A stretch of 55,927 nucleotides of DNA from the NCBI GenBank assembly GCA_904419005.1, contig CAJFQI010000011.1, positions 1 through 55,927 on the forward strand. Reading direction: 5' to 3'. The notes beneath the pieces were generated by a model. It was not told the origin of the DNA. It saw only the letters and a program-made list of their open reading frames with translations, and searched no databases. Every line of letters begins with the position of its first letter. Positions within the stretch are counted from its first letter, which is position 1. The position numbers were made by a program, and so were the translations under genes. Below are positions 9,159-18,478 of the stretch, one piece after another. The DNA comes from Candidatus Avimonas faecium. GTDB taxonomy: Bacteria > Bacillota > Clostridia > Oscillospirales > Acutalibacteraceae.

Positions 9159-10367
9159 CTATTCTCCTTTCAACGAATTGAGCACCTGCGCGAGGGTTTT
9201 CCCCAGGATCTGCCCGCTGTAGCAGGCTTCGTCCAGGGTGTTGGCCTCCGCGCCCACCTCCACCAGGAGGGAGCCCTTGGTCAGATGCTGGTTATACCGG
9301 CTGTCCACCAGATACAGCGGGCGGACGATCCCTTCGTATTGGGTGTGCAGCGCGCTTTGCAGCCGCAGGGCCAGCCGCACGTTTTCCTGCCAGTTCGGGT
9401 GGGGCTGGGAAGCGGAGTCGCAGGCGCTGGCCATGATCATCATCTGCGCCGCCTTTCGCCCGTTGATCACCGCCGTGGGCTTGAGCTTGTTATTGGCCGA
9501 TTGGTTGATCGCGTCCCGATGGATGTCGAGCACGACCTTGATGCTGGGATACTGTTTCAGGTTTTTCTCAATGGTGGCGGCCGACCGGTCGTATGCGCCG
9601 GTATATTGGGGGTTGTCGTGGACTGTGGTATCGTGGACCACCCCGATCCCCGCGGCCCGCAGCTGGCCGGCGATCGCCTCCCCGACCGCGACGACGTTGA
9701 GGCTGTTGTCCTTGGTGCGGGAGGCGTCGCTGGCATTATAATATCCCGCGTCGTACGTCATATACGCTTCGGTGGTATGGGTATGCACAATCAGCACCTG
9801 GGGTTCGTCGGTATCGGTAATCCCGAGGGCCGGGGCGATTTTCAGCTGTTCGGCAATGTTGATGGTCGCGCTGCTGGCGTTTTTGATCGCCACCCCCTGG
9901 ACAAAGGTATTGCCCAGCGTCAGCTGGCTTTCGGTGATCTTTCCCCCATCCCCCGCCTCGGGCGGGATCACGGTGGTGGCGGCCGTTTCCTGGTCGGGCC
10001 CTTCCTGGTTGCCGCTCCCCGGCTCGTACGGCTGGGTCGTGCCGGCCGTCCCGGCGTCCTCCGTCCCCTTGATCGGCTCGGAGCCGCCGGACCCGCCCTC
10101 ATTGGCGGCGGGCGCGCGGTCCAGCCGGCCGCTGAGCGCCTCGGCACCGCCCTCCGGCTGCATCATGCCCACCGAAAGCAGCGCCATCCGCTGCCCAAAG
10201 GCAAGCAGCTGGTCGCCCGAAAGGCCCCAGAACGCCAGCGCGGCGCAGGCAAGGACCGTCCCGACTGCCAGCAGGGGGCGGGCCGCCCCGAGGGAAGCCG
10301 GACGCCGGGCGGCGCCGGGACGCCCGCTCCTCGTTTTTTTCCAGTTTTGCTTTTTCCGCATAGCCAT
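9159..10367 (-). CDS. spoIIP: Stage II sporulation protein P, peptidoglycan amidase/endopeptidase
   Basis: SpoIIP is part of the DMP machine that removes septal peptidoglycan so that the mother cell can engulf the forespore. The 402-residue product (B. subtilis: 401) has one N-terminal membrane helix (about 30-50), a low-complexity linker, and the SpoIIP domain. Family motifs are VLIVHTHTTEAYM, VVLDIHRDAI and LVEVGAEANTLDEA, including the metal/catalytic His and Glu positions. The start ATG at 10367 gives MAMRKKQNW; the frame stays open further upstream but overlaps no conserved sequence, and no strong ribosome-binding site marks the start. It follows gpr, as in many Bacillota. Confidence 0.95.
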   Translation of the reverse strand: MAMRKKQNWKKTRSGRPGAARRPASLGAARPLLAVGTVLACAALAFWGLSGDQLLAFGQRMALLSVGMMQPEGGAEALSGRLDRAPAANEGGSGGSEPIKGTEDAGTAGTTQPYEPGSGNQEGPDQETAATTVIPPEAGDGGKITESQLTLGNTFVQGVAIKNASSATINIAEQLKIAPALGITDTDEPQVLIVHTHTTEAYMTYDAGYYNASDASRTKDNSLNVVAVGEAIAGQLRAAGIGVVHDTTVHDNPQYTGAYDRSAATIEKNLKQYPSIKVVLDIHRDAINQSANNKLKPTAVINGRKAAQMMIMASACDSASQPHPNWQENVRLALRLQSALHTQYEGIVRPLYLVDSRYNQHLTKGSLLVEVGAEANTLDEACYSGQILGKTLAQVLNSLKGE

Positions 10368-10465
10368 CACCGCTATCAGCCTATGCGGGGCCGGCGGGGA
10401 ATATGCCGGCCTCCTTTTCCGCCCGGCCCCTCCGCCTGCCGGCAGGCGCCGGAGGCGGGGCGGGC

Positions 10466-11365
10466 TTATCCGGCCGCCGCGGCCAGGGAAAGGGGGGAAT
10501 AGGCGGGCTGGAGCGCCGCGTTGATCAGCATCCCCACCAGCCGGGCGGCCCGGCTGATCAGCAGGTCGATTTCCCGCGGCGTGACCATCATCGCCTCCCC
10601 GCGGGGAGTCACCGCCCGCGCATCCTCCTCCCGCCCGGTCAGCTCCCACGCCATGGTCCGGGCGTCCACCACCGTAGGGACGCCGACGCCGATCACGGGA
10701 ATGCCGAGCGTGGCCCGGTTCAGCTCCCGCCGGTTGTTGCCTACGCCCGAGCCCGGCGCAATGCCGGTATCGCAGAGCTGGACGGTGCAGCCCAGACGGG
10801 CCACGCTGCGCGCCGCGAGCGCGTCAACCGCCACCACCGCCGCCGGGCGGACCACCTCGCAGATCCCCCGCACAAGATCCCCGCTTTCCACCCCCGTCTG
10901 GCCGAGCACCCCCGGCGTAAACACAGCGGTCGGCCGCAGGTCGTCCAGCCCGGCGCTGCGGGCAAACTCCCCTTCAATGTGGCGGGTTGCCAGCACCCGC
11001 CGGACGGCCTGCGGCCCCAGCGCGTCGGGGGTTATGCTCTCGTTGCCCAGCCCTACGACCAGGACCGTGCCCTCCGCCGGCAGGAGCGCCTTGAGCTCGC
11101 TGCCAAGCCGCTGCGCCTTCTTCTCCATCCCTTCCTCATCGTCGGTCAGGGGCGGCAGCTCCGCCGTGACATACCGCCCCTGCGGCCGCCCCAGGGCGCG
11201 CGCGCCCTGCGCGTTTTCAATCACGATGCGGGTAAACGTCATCCCCTCGGCCTCTTCGCTTTGCCTGCGGACGCCGGGAAGTCGTCCGTCCGGGCCGCCC
11301 GGCCCCTCCTGCCCTTCCTGCGCCAATAAAGCGGCTTCCAACGCCAAATCGGTACGGATCTGCAT
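10466..11365 (-). CDS. gpr: Germination protease GPR (spore protease, A25)
   Basis: GPR degrades small acid-soluble spore proteins on germination. The 299-residue product contains the family blocks VVGLGNESITPDALGP, VFTPGVLGQTGVE, VVAVDALAARS, CDTGIAPGSGVGNNR and IGVGVPTVVDA, with the conserved acidic residues. It is shorter than the B. subtilis zymogen (about 370 aa), chiefly through reduced inserts and C-terminus. GGGAGAGG precedes the ATG. It is head-to-head with rpsT and followed by spoIIP, the usual synteny. Forespore sigma-F/G control is expected from the family; I could not assign a promoter with confidence. Confidence 0.95.
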   Translation of the reverse strand: MQIRTDLALEAALLAQEGQEGPGGPDGRLPGVRRQSEEAEGMTFTRIVIENAQGARALGRPQGRYVTAELPPLTDDEEGMEKKAQRLGSELKALLPAEGTVLVVGLGNESITPDALGPQAVRRVLATRHIEGEFARSAGLDDLRPTAVFTPGVLGQTGVESGDLVRGICEVVRPAAVVAVDALAARSVARLGCTVQLCDTGIAPGSGVGNNRRELNRATLGIPVIGVGVPTVVDARTMAWELTGREEDARAVTPRGEAMMVTPREIDLLISRAARLVGMLINAALQPAYSPLSLAAAAG

Positions 11366-11700
11366 TTTGTCCTCTCCCTTATACGGTACTGCGCCGCGCG
11401 GCAGAGCCGGCGCCTCGGCAGGGAGCGCCTTTCGCGCCTCGCGCTTCCCGCCCGCATCCTAAGCTTTCCCCAAACCGGCGCATTCTACGCATCCGCTGTG
11501 TCCGGATGCGGCGGCACGAGCCCTTTTTGGCCGAGACAGGAACCGGTGAATACGGCAAGCCCCTTTGTTGGGCAAAAAAAGAGGCTGCTGCACCGGTTTC
11601 TAGCCGGAAAAAGCAGAAAAAACAGTTGCATTTTTCCGCGATTCATGGTAACATAATTGATGCGTGATTTATGAATTGTTCCTGCAAGGGAGGTGTGACC
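11366..11700. other. Divergent gpr/rpsT intergenic region
   Basis: The 335 bp hold the rpsT promoter (11626-11654) and rpsT leader. A perfect 8-bp hairpin lies at 11488-11510 (CGCATCCG / CGGATGCG). No gene is seen. Confidence 0.6.
11626..11654 (+). promoter_or_regulatory. Sigma-A promoter of rpsT
   Basis: TTGCAT (11626-11631), 17-bp spacer and TAACAT (11649-11654) are followed by AAGGGAGGTG 6 nt before the rpsT start. Confidence 0.75.
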
Positions 11701-11955
11701 ATGCCCAATATCAAATCCGCAAAGAAGCGCGTGAAGGTGATCGCCGCGAAATCGGCCCAGAACCAGGCTAACCGCTCGGCCCTGCGCACCCAGATCAAAA
11801 AGGCGAACATCGCGCTGGAAACCGGCGCCGCCGATAAGAACGAAACCGTTCGCGTCGCGATCAAAACGATCGACCAGGCTGTCGCCAAGGGACTCCTGCA
11901 CAAAAATACCGCTGCACGGAGAAAGTCCGCCCTTGCTAAAAAGGCCAACGCCTGA
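11701..11955 (+). CDS. rpsT: 30S ribosomal protein S20
   Basis: The 84-residue basic protein begins MPNIKSAKKRVKV and ends in ARRKSALAKKANA, diagnostic of bS20, which binds 16S rRNA early in 30S assembly. The start is fixed by AAGGGAGG upstream of ATG 11701. It is a single-gene unit with its own promoter and two hairpins downstream. It is divergent from gpr, the order also found in Bacillus. Confidence 0.98.
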   Translation: MPNIKSAKKRVKVIAAKSAQNQANRSALRTQIKKANIALETGAADKNETVRVAIKTIDQAVAKGLLHKNTAARRKSALAKKANA

Positions 11956-11979
11956 CAAACGGTTTACGCGCTTGTCTGT

Positions 11980-12006
11980 AAAGCCTCCGCCTCGGCGGGG
12001 GCTTTT
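11980..12006 (+). terminator. Terminator of rpsT
   Basis: AAAGCCTCCGCC and GGCGGGGGCTTT pair with one G-T wobble around a TCGG-type loop and run into TTTTT, 25 bp after the rpsT stop. Confidence 0.85.
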
Positions 12007-12083
12007 TGGCGTTGCAAAGCGGCCGCCTCCGCCAAGGCGGAGGCGGGAAGGTGCGCCTGTAACGCCCTGCCGAGCGCAAAAGG

Positions 12084-12122
12084 AACCGGGAGGGCCGGAG
12101 TTTTACTCCGGCCCTCCCGGTT
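12084..12122. terminator. Strong 18-bp hairpin terminator between convergent units
   Basis: Two 18-bp arms (12084-12101 and 12105-12122) are perfectly complementary around a TTT loop. Five T follow on the plus strand and CCTTTT on the minus strand. It separates rpsT from the csbB/yfhO unit and can stop transcription from both sides. Confidence 0.85.
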
Positions 12123-12289
12123 TTTCCTATAGGATGGCGGTCGTCAGGCGCGGCGGGGAGGGCTGCCGCATCCCGATGGCAGGGGGGCGCGGGCCGTCGC
12201 CGCCGGTCTGCCAGCGGTTTCCTTTCCGGGCGGCATGTCCCTCAAAAAGGCGTCCTCCTCTGCCGCGCCGAGGCCTTCGGCACCGGCGG

Positions 12290-13246
12290 CTACCGGCGAG
12301 AAATCGTCCGCCGGTCCTCCTCGAGCACGGCGCCGCCGCGGATTGACCGGATCAGGTAACGGGGGCGGCCCTTGACCTCGTCGTAAATTTTGGCGATGTA
12401 CAGCCCGATGATGCTCAGGCTGATCATGATCGCGCTGCCGATAAACAGCTGCAAAAGGATAACGGTTGAAAACCCGGTTTCGGCCTTCTGCGCAAAATAC
12501 ATATACAGCGTCTGCACCGTCAGCACCACCGCGGCGATCCCCATCAGCACCCCCAGCCAGAACACCACGAAAAGCGGGGCGGCGGTATATGCCGTGATCG
12601 AGTTGACAGCCAGCTTGGCCAGGGCGCGGAAGGTCCACTTCGTCTCCCCGCCGGCGCGGGGCGCCACCTTGAAGGGCATAGCGTACCGCTTATACCCCAC
12701 CCAGGCGGACAGGCCGCGGAAAAAAGTGTTTTTTTCCGGCAGGGATTTCCATGCCTCCACCACGCTGCGGTCCAGCAGTTTGAAATCCGACGCGGCGCCG
12801 ATGTCAATCCCCGTGGTCTTGCGGAAGGTGCGGTAAAAGGTCAGCGCCGCCAGCTTGCCGGCCAGCGATTCCTTGCCCCGGTCGGCCTTGACCCCTTCGA
12901 CCACGTCGTAGCCCTCCTCCTGCCAGAGCCGCACCATTTCCGGGATGCATTCGGGGGGATGCTGCAGGTCGGAATCCATGACCAGCACCGCGTCCCCCGC
13001 CGCGTTCTCCAGCCCGGCGCACAGGGCCGCCTCCTTGCCGAAATTGCGGGAAAGGCGGATGAGGGACACGTTGCCCCGGTCGTCCGCCAGGCGGTTCATC
13101 TCCTGCCAGCTGGCATCCCGCGAGCCGTCGTCCACCAGCAGGAACTGGTGGGGAATCCCCTTGCCGTGCAGCAGCTCGTCCACCGTGACGACGTTTTGGT
13201 AAATATAATCGCCTTCGTTATATACCGGCATCAGGATGGTAATCAT
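12290..13246 (-). CDS. csbB: Family 2 glycosyltransferase, CsbB/GtrB type (undecaprenyl-phosphate glycosyltransferase)
   Basis: The 318-residue protein has a GT-A domain (residues 1-210) with MPVYNEGDYI, FLLVDDGSRDAS, VLVMDSDLQHPPE (metal-binding DSD) and a conserved K..FFRGL block. Two C-terminal membrane helices (about 225-250 and 262-290) complete the DPM1/GtrB/CsbB layout. Such enzymes place a sugar from a nucleotide donor on undecaprenyl phosphate at the inner face of the membrane. The gene overlaps by 29 bp the preceding yfhO-like gene. In Bacillus and Listeria the CsbB-YfhO pair adds sugar to lipoteichoic acid, so the same job is likely, though the acceptor polymer here is unknown. The symbol rests on this pairing. 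Confidence 0.9.
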   Translation of the reverse strand: MITILMPVYNEGDYIYQNVVTVDELLHGKGIPHQFLLVDDGSRDASWQEMNRLADDRGNVSLIRLSRNFGKEAALCAGLENAAGDAVLVMDSDLQHPPECIPEMVRLWQEEGYDVVEGVKADRGKESLAGKLAALTFYRTFRKTTGIDIGAASDFKLLDRSVVEAWKSLPEKNTFFRGLSAWVGYKRYAMPFKVAPRAGGETKWTFRALAKLAVNSITAYTAAPLFVVFWLGVLMGIAAVVLTVQTLYMYFAQKAETGFSTVILLQLFIGSAIMISLSIIGLYIAKIYDEVKGRPRYLIRSIRGGAVLEEDRRTISRR

Positions 13247-16200
13247 CGCCCGTTCCCTCTTTTCCGCCGTTTGTGTCGTCTATGCCGTCCGTGCCGGGCG
13301 GCGTGTCCTGCCCCGCCGGGGCGCCGTCCGGCAAGGCCGCACTGCCGCCGGGCGCCGGGGTCGCCGTGTCCGCCGGCTCCACCCATTCCCCGGCCGGGAA
13401 GGCCCCCGCGCCAAAGGCGTCATGCCGGGCCGGCTGGCTCAGCAGCCGGGAGAAGGCGCGGAATTCATCGTCCGCAGGGTTCCGGCGGTTCACCTTCTTC
13501 TGGATAAACCACAGCAGGAGGATCAGGAGCGCCAGGCATATAAGGCTCCAGACAATGCCGGGCAACAGCCCCGAGGGGAAGAAGGTGATTTCCACCGTAT
13601 GCTCGCCGGCCGCCAGATCAAAGGCCAGCATCGCGTCCCCGGCGGCGAAGGTTTCCACTTCTTGGCCGTCCACCCGGACGGTCCAGCCCTCGTCATACGG
13701 GATCGAGGTAAACAAGACGCCCGCTTTGGCCGCGTTCACCGTGCCGTAAAGGCGGGTGTCGCTCGATTCGGTGACCACAAAGGGGCTTTCCTGCAATGCA
13801 GCCATCTGCTGCTCAAACACCTCGTCGCGCAGGGTGGCGACATAGATGTTGCCCGAGCAGCCGCTTTCCGCCGATACCGTCACCGACAGGGTATCCCCGG
13901 CGCTCAGGGTGCCGGCGTCAATAATATACGGCTCGCCGGGGCTGGAGCTCCAGTTGGTGTCCCCGTAGCCGATATTGATGCTCTGCGCCGCGCCGCAGTC
14001 CACATAGACGAACACCCGCCCGGATTCCGCCACCACCGCATCAAAGACGGCGGTGGTCTGGGTGCTGCTCGCGCTCAGGGTAAAGCTGGTGCTCTCCCCC
14101 ACCCGGCCGATGCCGGTGAGGTCGGTGCTCAGCGGCGCCAGGGCGAACAGTTCCGCGCTGTTGCCGGTCATGCTGGCATACAGGGAGTTCTGCGAGGCGA
14201 TGGGGTTGTACCGGGTGGGCTGCCAGCTCTTAATCGACGAGTCGACCAGGAAGCCCACCGGAAGGGCCGTGGTATTCTCATAAATATAATAGGGGTTTTC
14301 CGCCGTCCCGCTCTGCTCAATCAGGGTGAGCTGGGGATGGCTGCCGAGGTCCCGGTTCATGATCACGTATTTCAGCCCGAGCAGGGAATCGGTGGTGGGG
14401 ACAAAGCTCCGGTACAGGTAGCTGTTGACCCCGTTGTTCGCATACCCGAGGTAATCCATGAATTTGGTCACGCTCTGCGGGTTGCTCGAGGCAAAGACGG
14501 TCAGGCCGGGATAGTCGTAAAGGGCGGTGTCGACCGTGGTGTGCCGGGGCAGGAACTCCAGCCGGTAAAACGCGCCGTCCGCCGCCGCATCCCCGATCTC
14601 CTTGGTGCGGCCCACCGCCAGGCGGCGGGCCTCGGCGGCAGCGCTGGCCGCATAATCGTTCCGGGCGGTAAAATACTCGCTGGCGTTGACCGCCTTAAAG
14701 GACGCGCCCCCGTTGGTGACCGCCTCCACCGTGACGACCAGCAGCAGCAGGCAGTACGCCGCCCGCTGCGGCAGCCGGCGGCGGGCGGCCGCCAAGAGGA
14801 TGGCCGCATAGATCACTGCCAGAAGCAGGCTGATATAAATGCTTTCAAAGCTGTATTCCCCGCTCTTGGCCGGCTCGCCCAGGGTGCCGAACCGTTCCGC
14901 CAGCATCAGATAGGCCAGCAGGGCGGCCAGCGTCCCGCCGAGCTGGCGGAAGCGGATCTCCCGGATATGGCCCAGCGTTTCAAACGCGATCAGCAGCAGG
15001 ACAAAGCAGTACAGGAAGGAATAGCGGTAGGGCAGGTCGTTGGGCGCGTGGAGCCCATGCCAGATCAGGTCAAACTGGCTGAGCACCATGCTGAAGGCGA
15101 TCGCCGCGGCCAGCCCGAGATAGGACAGCCGCCGCCGCAGCGGGATGGACCGCAGGGTGGCAAAAACCGGCAGGAGGATGACCGTAAGGATCCCGCAGTA
15201 AACATTCGGGAGGTTGCCCGAACGGATGGTGGGGGAGCTTTCGTACAAATGCCGGCCCAGGAAATCGAACAGTGCGAATTTGTTGGTCATCTCTTCCAGC
15301 CCGCTGCTCGCCGCCGCGGAGGTATGGGCCAGGGACAGGATGGTGGGCGCCAGCAGGAACGCCACCAGCCCGCAGCCCAGGATGGAGCCGACCGCTGCCC
15401 GGCCGAAGCAGCGCCAGCGCTCCGCCGCGCTCCGGCGGGCGCGCACCGTGTACACGACAAAGTACAGCACCAGGAAGAGGCAGACCATAAAGCCGATGTA
15501 ATAATTGGCATACATCGTGTAGGCCAGGGACAGGACATAGGGCAGGTACTTGCCGGTGCGCATCAGCTTTTCAAAGCTCATGACGACGATCGGCAGGATC
15601 ATCACACAGTCCAGCCACATGATGTCCCAGGAATAGGCGATCAGGTACATCATCATTGAGTACAGGACCGACACCGCAACCACCGACAAATCCCGCCGGT
15701 GATAAAGGTACTGCACGCAGACAGCAAAGCAGAACGCAGTCAGGGCGTTCTTGAGCAGGGTGATGACCAGGATCCCCTCGTTGAGCATGCTTTCCGGGAA
15801 CAGGACAAGCAGCAGGTTGAAGGGGCTGGACAGGTAATAGGCAAACAGCGGCAGGAAGCTGCTGCCGAGGCCCACGTCAAACGAATACAGCGGGCTGCCG
15901 CCGTGCAGGATCCTCTCCCGCAGCTGGGCCAGCAGCGGGGCGTACTGGTGGTGCATGTCGACCACCATCACGCTGCGGTCCCCCACCGGCCAGACGCCCA
16001 GGTACATATACGCCAGCCCCATGCAGGCAAAGCCCAGCAGCCCGGCCATCGCGGGATAAAACCACCGGCTGTGCGCCACAGGGGCGCCCTCTTCAAGATA
16101 TACGGAAATCAGCAGGATGGCCAAGCCCGCCAAAAGCCCGCCGAAGCCGAGCGAATACAGGATCCTCTGCGCCGGCTGGGTGAGCTGCTTATCCCCCTGG

Positions 16201-16307
16201 AACAGCAGAAACAGCAGGCAGGTCAGCGAAAGGAACACCACAATGCATACGACGGTCCGCAAAGCGTAAAAGCGTTGTTCAGACTTCTGGTTCATCGGCT
16301 GGTTCAT
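13218..16307 (-). CDS. yfhO: YfhO-family membrane glycosyltransferase with cytoplasmic tail
   Basis: A 1029-residue protein with about 12-13 membrane helices in residues 1-540, an extracytoplasmic beta-rich region (about 560-930), one more helix (IVWSLICLALLILLLWFIQKK) and a Pro/Ala/Gly-rich cytoplasmic tail. The first large loop contains a GDRSVMVVDMHHQYAPL stretch typical of YfhO/GT-C proteins with acidic catalytic residues. YfhO transfers the sugar from CsbB-made undecaprenyl-P-sugar to a surface polymer. ATG 16307 has AAGGG upstream; a second ATG at 16295 is also possible. The gene has its own promoter and overlaps the glycosyltransferase that it needs. Confidence 0.92.
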   Translation of the reverse strand: MNQPMNQKSEQRFYALRTVVCIVVFLSLTCLLFLLFQGDKQLTQPAQRILYSLGFGGLLAGLAILLISVYLEEGAPVAHSRWFYPAMAGLLGFACMGLAYMYLGVWPVGDRSVMVVDMHHQYAPLLAQLRERILHGGSPLYSFDVGLGSSFLPLFAYYLSSPFNLLLVLFPESMLNEGILVITLLKNALTAFCFAVCVQYLYHRRDLSVVAVSVLYSMMMYLIAYSWDIMWLDCVMILPIVVMSFEKLMRTGKYLPYVLSLAYTMYANYYIGFMVCLFLVLYFVVYTVRARRSAAERWRCFGRAAVGSILGCGLVAFLLAPTILSLAHTSAAASSGLEEMTNKFALFDFLGRHLYESSPTIRSGNLPNVYCGILTVILLPVFATLRSIPLRRRLSYLGLAAAIAFSMVLSQFDLIWHGLHAPNDLPYRYSFLYCFVLLLIAFETLGHIREIRFRQLGGTLAALLAYLMLAERFGTLGEPAKSGEYSFESIYISLLLAVIYAAILLAAARRRLPQRAAYCLLLLVVTVEAVTNGGASFKAVNASEYFTARNDYAASAAAEARRLAVGRTKEIGDAAADGAFYRLEFLPRHTTVDTALYDYPGLTVFASSNPQSVTKFMDYLGYANNGVNSYLYRSFVPTTDSLLGLKYVIMNRDLGSHPQLTLIEQSGTAENPYYIYENTTALPVGFLVDSSIKSWQPTRYNPIASQNSLYASMTGNSAELFALAPLSTDLTGIGRVGESTSFTLSASSTQTTAVFDAVVAESGRVFVYVDCGAAQSINIGYGDTNWSSSPGEPYIIDAGTLSAGDTLSVTVSAESGCSGNIYVATLRDEVFEQQMAALQESPFVVTESSDTRLYGTVNAAKAGVLFTSIPYDEGWTVRVDGQEVETFAAGDAMLAFDLAAGEHTVEITFFPSGLLPGIVWSLICLALLILLLWFIQKKVNRRNPADDEFRAFSRLLSQPARHDAFGAGAFPAGEWVEPADTATPAPGGSAALPDGAPAGQDTPPGTDGIDDTNGGKEGTGDDYHPDAGI

Positions 16308-16628
16308 CAGCGTTACCCTTGCCCTTTCAAAATTTCCTGTTCGGCCCCCGCCCGGCAAAAGCGCGGAGGGGCAAAGCGCCGCAAGCCCGCGGACGAGGTT
16401 TATTGTAGCATAGTTTGGGGGCGGAGGCAACCAGTGCGGCCGTTTTTCCGCCGCTTTTCCGGCGGCAGGCCGTAGATAAGCGGTGCGGGGCCCACCGCGG
16501 CATCGCCCCCCACCCGTTCGCCTTTTTTCGTGCCGGCCGGGGCCCTGCGGGGGCCGGCCGCTTTTCCGGCGGCCGGCTAAGCGGGGACGGCAGGCCGGGA
16601 TCTGTCGGCAGACGGCGTGGGGAAGCGG
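16308..16628. other. Intergenic region upstream of yfhO
   Basis: The 321 bp hold the yfhO promoter. The GC-rich part (16440-16628) contains short inverted repeats of GGCCGGC type but no T-tract terminator for the upstream gene. No gene is seen. Confidence 0.5.
16402..16430 (-). promoter_or_regulatory. Promoter of the yfhO-csbB unit
   Basis: Minus strand: TTGCCT (16425-16430), 17-bp spacer, TACAAT (16402-16407) with an extended TGC before the -10. It lies 95 bp before the yfhO start. Confidence 0.75.
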
Positions 16629-17339
16629 TCAGCCGACGGTATACGCCGTGCCGTTAATCCAGAGGGTGCCCTCCCCCTCCCAGCGGAGCGCCAGGGCTTC
16701 AGCCCGGCCCCATTCCCCCCGGTACAGCCGGACGGGCCGCTTTTCCAGCCGGCCGACCAGCAGGTCCACATCCTGGCCGGGCTCCCTCACCTGGACGATG
16801 GTGCTCCCGCCCAGCGCGCCCTGGCTGTCATCGACCACCTGGGCGAGGAAGCGCCCCTGCGGGGACGGGACCTCCCGCACCACCGTGTACTCCGGCAGCA
16901 ACGGGGAAAAGATCGCGGCCAGCCCCATCCCGCCCAGCAGGAGCAGGGCCAGCAGGCAGGCGGGGGCGGCGGACAGGGCCCGCCCGCCCCCGGTGCGGAC
17001 CCCGCGGACCAAAATCAGGGCGGCGCATACCGCCTGCACCGCCAGCAGGGGCAGGACGGCGGCTGGCCTCTCCCCCATAGCTAAGTGGGAAAAGCCGCCG
17101 GCCGCCGCCAGGCAAGGCAGCAGGGCGGCGCACAAGGCGGCTCCCCTGCCGAAGGGCGGCTTTACCCGCCACAGGGCCAGGGCCGTCAGGAGCATCAGGG
17201 CCGTAACCGCCGCCAGGACCCCCTCGCCGCTGCGCAGGACAAAGTCGCAACCTGCCGCCGCGGCGACCCAACTGCACACGGGGACAAACGCGCACAAAAG
17301 GCAGAGGGCCGCCGGGGCCCAGGACAGAACCCGTTTCAT
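16629..17339 (-). CDS. Integral membrane protein with C-terminal soluble domain, unknown function
   Basis: The 236-residue product has about five hydrophobic helices (roughly 8-28, 40-58, 66-84, 92-112, 128-148), then an about 85-residue domain beginning VREVPSPQGRFLAQVVDDSQGA. The pattern 'SPDGRYxA.....QGALGGST' resembles DUF5412-type domains in Bacillota membrane proteins; I am not certain of the assignment. It starts 55 bp downstream of the degV terminator and may have a separate promoter that I cannot see. Confidence 0.75.
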   Translation of the reverse strand: MKRVLSWAPAALCLLCAFVPVCSWVAAAAGCDFVLRSGEGVLAAVTALMLLTALALWRVKPPFGRGAALCAALLPCLAAAGGFSHLAMGERPAAVLPLLAVQAVCAALILVRGVRTGGGRALSAAPACLLALLLLGGMGLAAIFSPLLPEYTVVREVPSPQGRFLAQVVDDSQGALGGSTIVQVREPGQDVDLLVGRLEKRPVRLYRGEWGRAEALALRWEGEGTLWINGTAYTVG

Positions 17340-17393
17340 AAAGACCTCTCCCTTCCCTTCTCAAGGCAGCTTCCGCACGGGACGGGAAGCAAA

Positions 17394-17428
17394 ACGCCGC
17401 CCGGAAAGCGGCGCCTTCCGGGCGGCGT
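17394..17428 (-). terminator. Terminator of degV
   Basis: Arms ACGCCGCCCGGAA and TTCCGGGCGGCGT are perfect; TTTTGCTT follows on the minus strand. It lies 70 bp after the degV stop. Confidence 0.85.
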
Positions 17429-17497
17429 GTTCGCCGTATGCGTATCCGCCGCGCCGGGACCCTTAACAGGGCCGCCCCGCGGCGATATCGTTTTGGA

Positions 17498-18367
17498 TTA
17501 CCGCTGTTTTCCCATGAAGAACACCGCGAGGGTGCCCGGCCCCGAATGGGAGCCGATCACCGCCCCGATATCGGAGATCAAGATATTCTTGATCCCCACC
17601 GCCTTGCGCAGCTTATCGGCCAGGAGCTCGGCCTCGTCCTGGCAGTCGCCGTGGCTGATAAAGACCATCTGCTCCTTGATATCCGGGTTGGCGGTTTCCT
17701 TGAGCTTCTGGACCAGCGCGTCAATCGAGCCGACCCGGCCCCGCGCCTTGGACATCAGGATCAGGTGCCCCTCATCGTCCACATGCAGCACCGGCTTGAT
17801 GCCGAGCAGGGAACCAAAAATCGCGGACGCCTTATTGACCCGGCCGCCCCGGTGCAGGAACATCAGGTCATCAACCGTGAACCAATGGCAGAGGTGCAGC
17901 TTATTGGCCTCCAGCCAGTCGGCGTTTTCCTGAAGGGACATCCCCTTTTTGCGGTTTTCATCCGCGTAATAGGTCAGCAGCCCTTCCCCCATGGAGGCGC
18001 ACAGGCTGTCCACCACAATCACCGTGCGGTCGGGATACTTCTCCTTGAGCTCCTCCGCGCCGCGGCAGTAGGAAGCGTAGGTACCGCTCAGCCCGCTGGA
18101 GAAGGCGATATGCAGCACATCGTCCCCCGCCGCCAGGATCGGCTCCAAAAAGGCGACGAAGTCGTAGGTATTGACCTGCATGGTGGAGGACTGCTTGCCC
18201 GCGCGCAGCTGATTATAAAAATCCTTTGGAGACAGGCTGTTATCCGTCCCCTCTTTATACTCCTTGCCGTCCAGCTGGAACGACAGGCCGATGTAAGCGA
18301 TCCCCCGTTCTTTATAAAACGCCTGTGGCAGGTCGCAGGTGGAATCGGTCGTAATACGGTAACTCAT
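17498..18367 (-). CDS. DegV family fatty-acid-binding protein
   Basis: The 289-residue protein shows the DegV pattern: N-terminal YRITTDSTCDLP, TMQVNTYDF, HIAFSSGLSGTYAS, VVDSLCASMGEG and GVIGSHSGPGTLAVFF near the C-terminus. Family members (FakB-like) bind one acyl chain; some hand fatty acids to the FakA kinase for phospholipid synthesis. No fakA is near. I use ATG 18367 because GGAAGGG lies 9 nt upstream; two further ATGs at 18373 and 18376 are too close to it. A consensus promoter precedes it and a terminator follows, so it is a monocistronic gene. Confidence 0.93.
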   Translation of the reverse strand: MSYRITTDSTCDLPQAFYKERGIAYIGLSFQLDGKEYKEGTDNSLSPKDFYNQLRAGKQSSTMQVNTYDFVAFLEPILAAGDDVLHIAFSSGLSGTYASYCRGAEELKEKYPDRTVIVVDSLCASMGEGLLTYYADENRKKGMSLQENADWLEANKLHLCHWFTVDDLMFLHRGGRVNKASAIFGSLLGIKPVLHVDDEGHLILMSKARGRVGSIDALVQKLKETANPDIKEQMVFISHGDCQDEAELLADKLRKAVGIKNILISDIGAVIGSHSGPGTLAVFFMGKQR

Positions 18368-18478
18368 CTTCATCATCCCTTCCCGCAGGCGCAGCGCCCG
18401 CGCGCGTTTCCTTCCCCGGAAGACCCGCGGAAACAGAGGCCCGGTCTGGCCGGCCCTGCTCATCTGGTTTTCAATACT

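Noticed and set aside
8463-10502. 679-codon plus-strand open frame over the spoIIP region
   Set aside because: Antisense to spoIIP and its downstream gene; Arg/Gly/Pro-rich composition is a result of GC-rich codons.
13236-15659. 807-codon plus-strand open frame
   Set aside because: Antisense to yfhO, with no domain and composition typical of a shadow frame.
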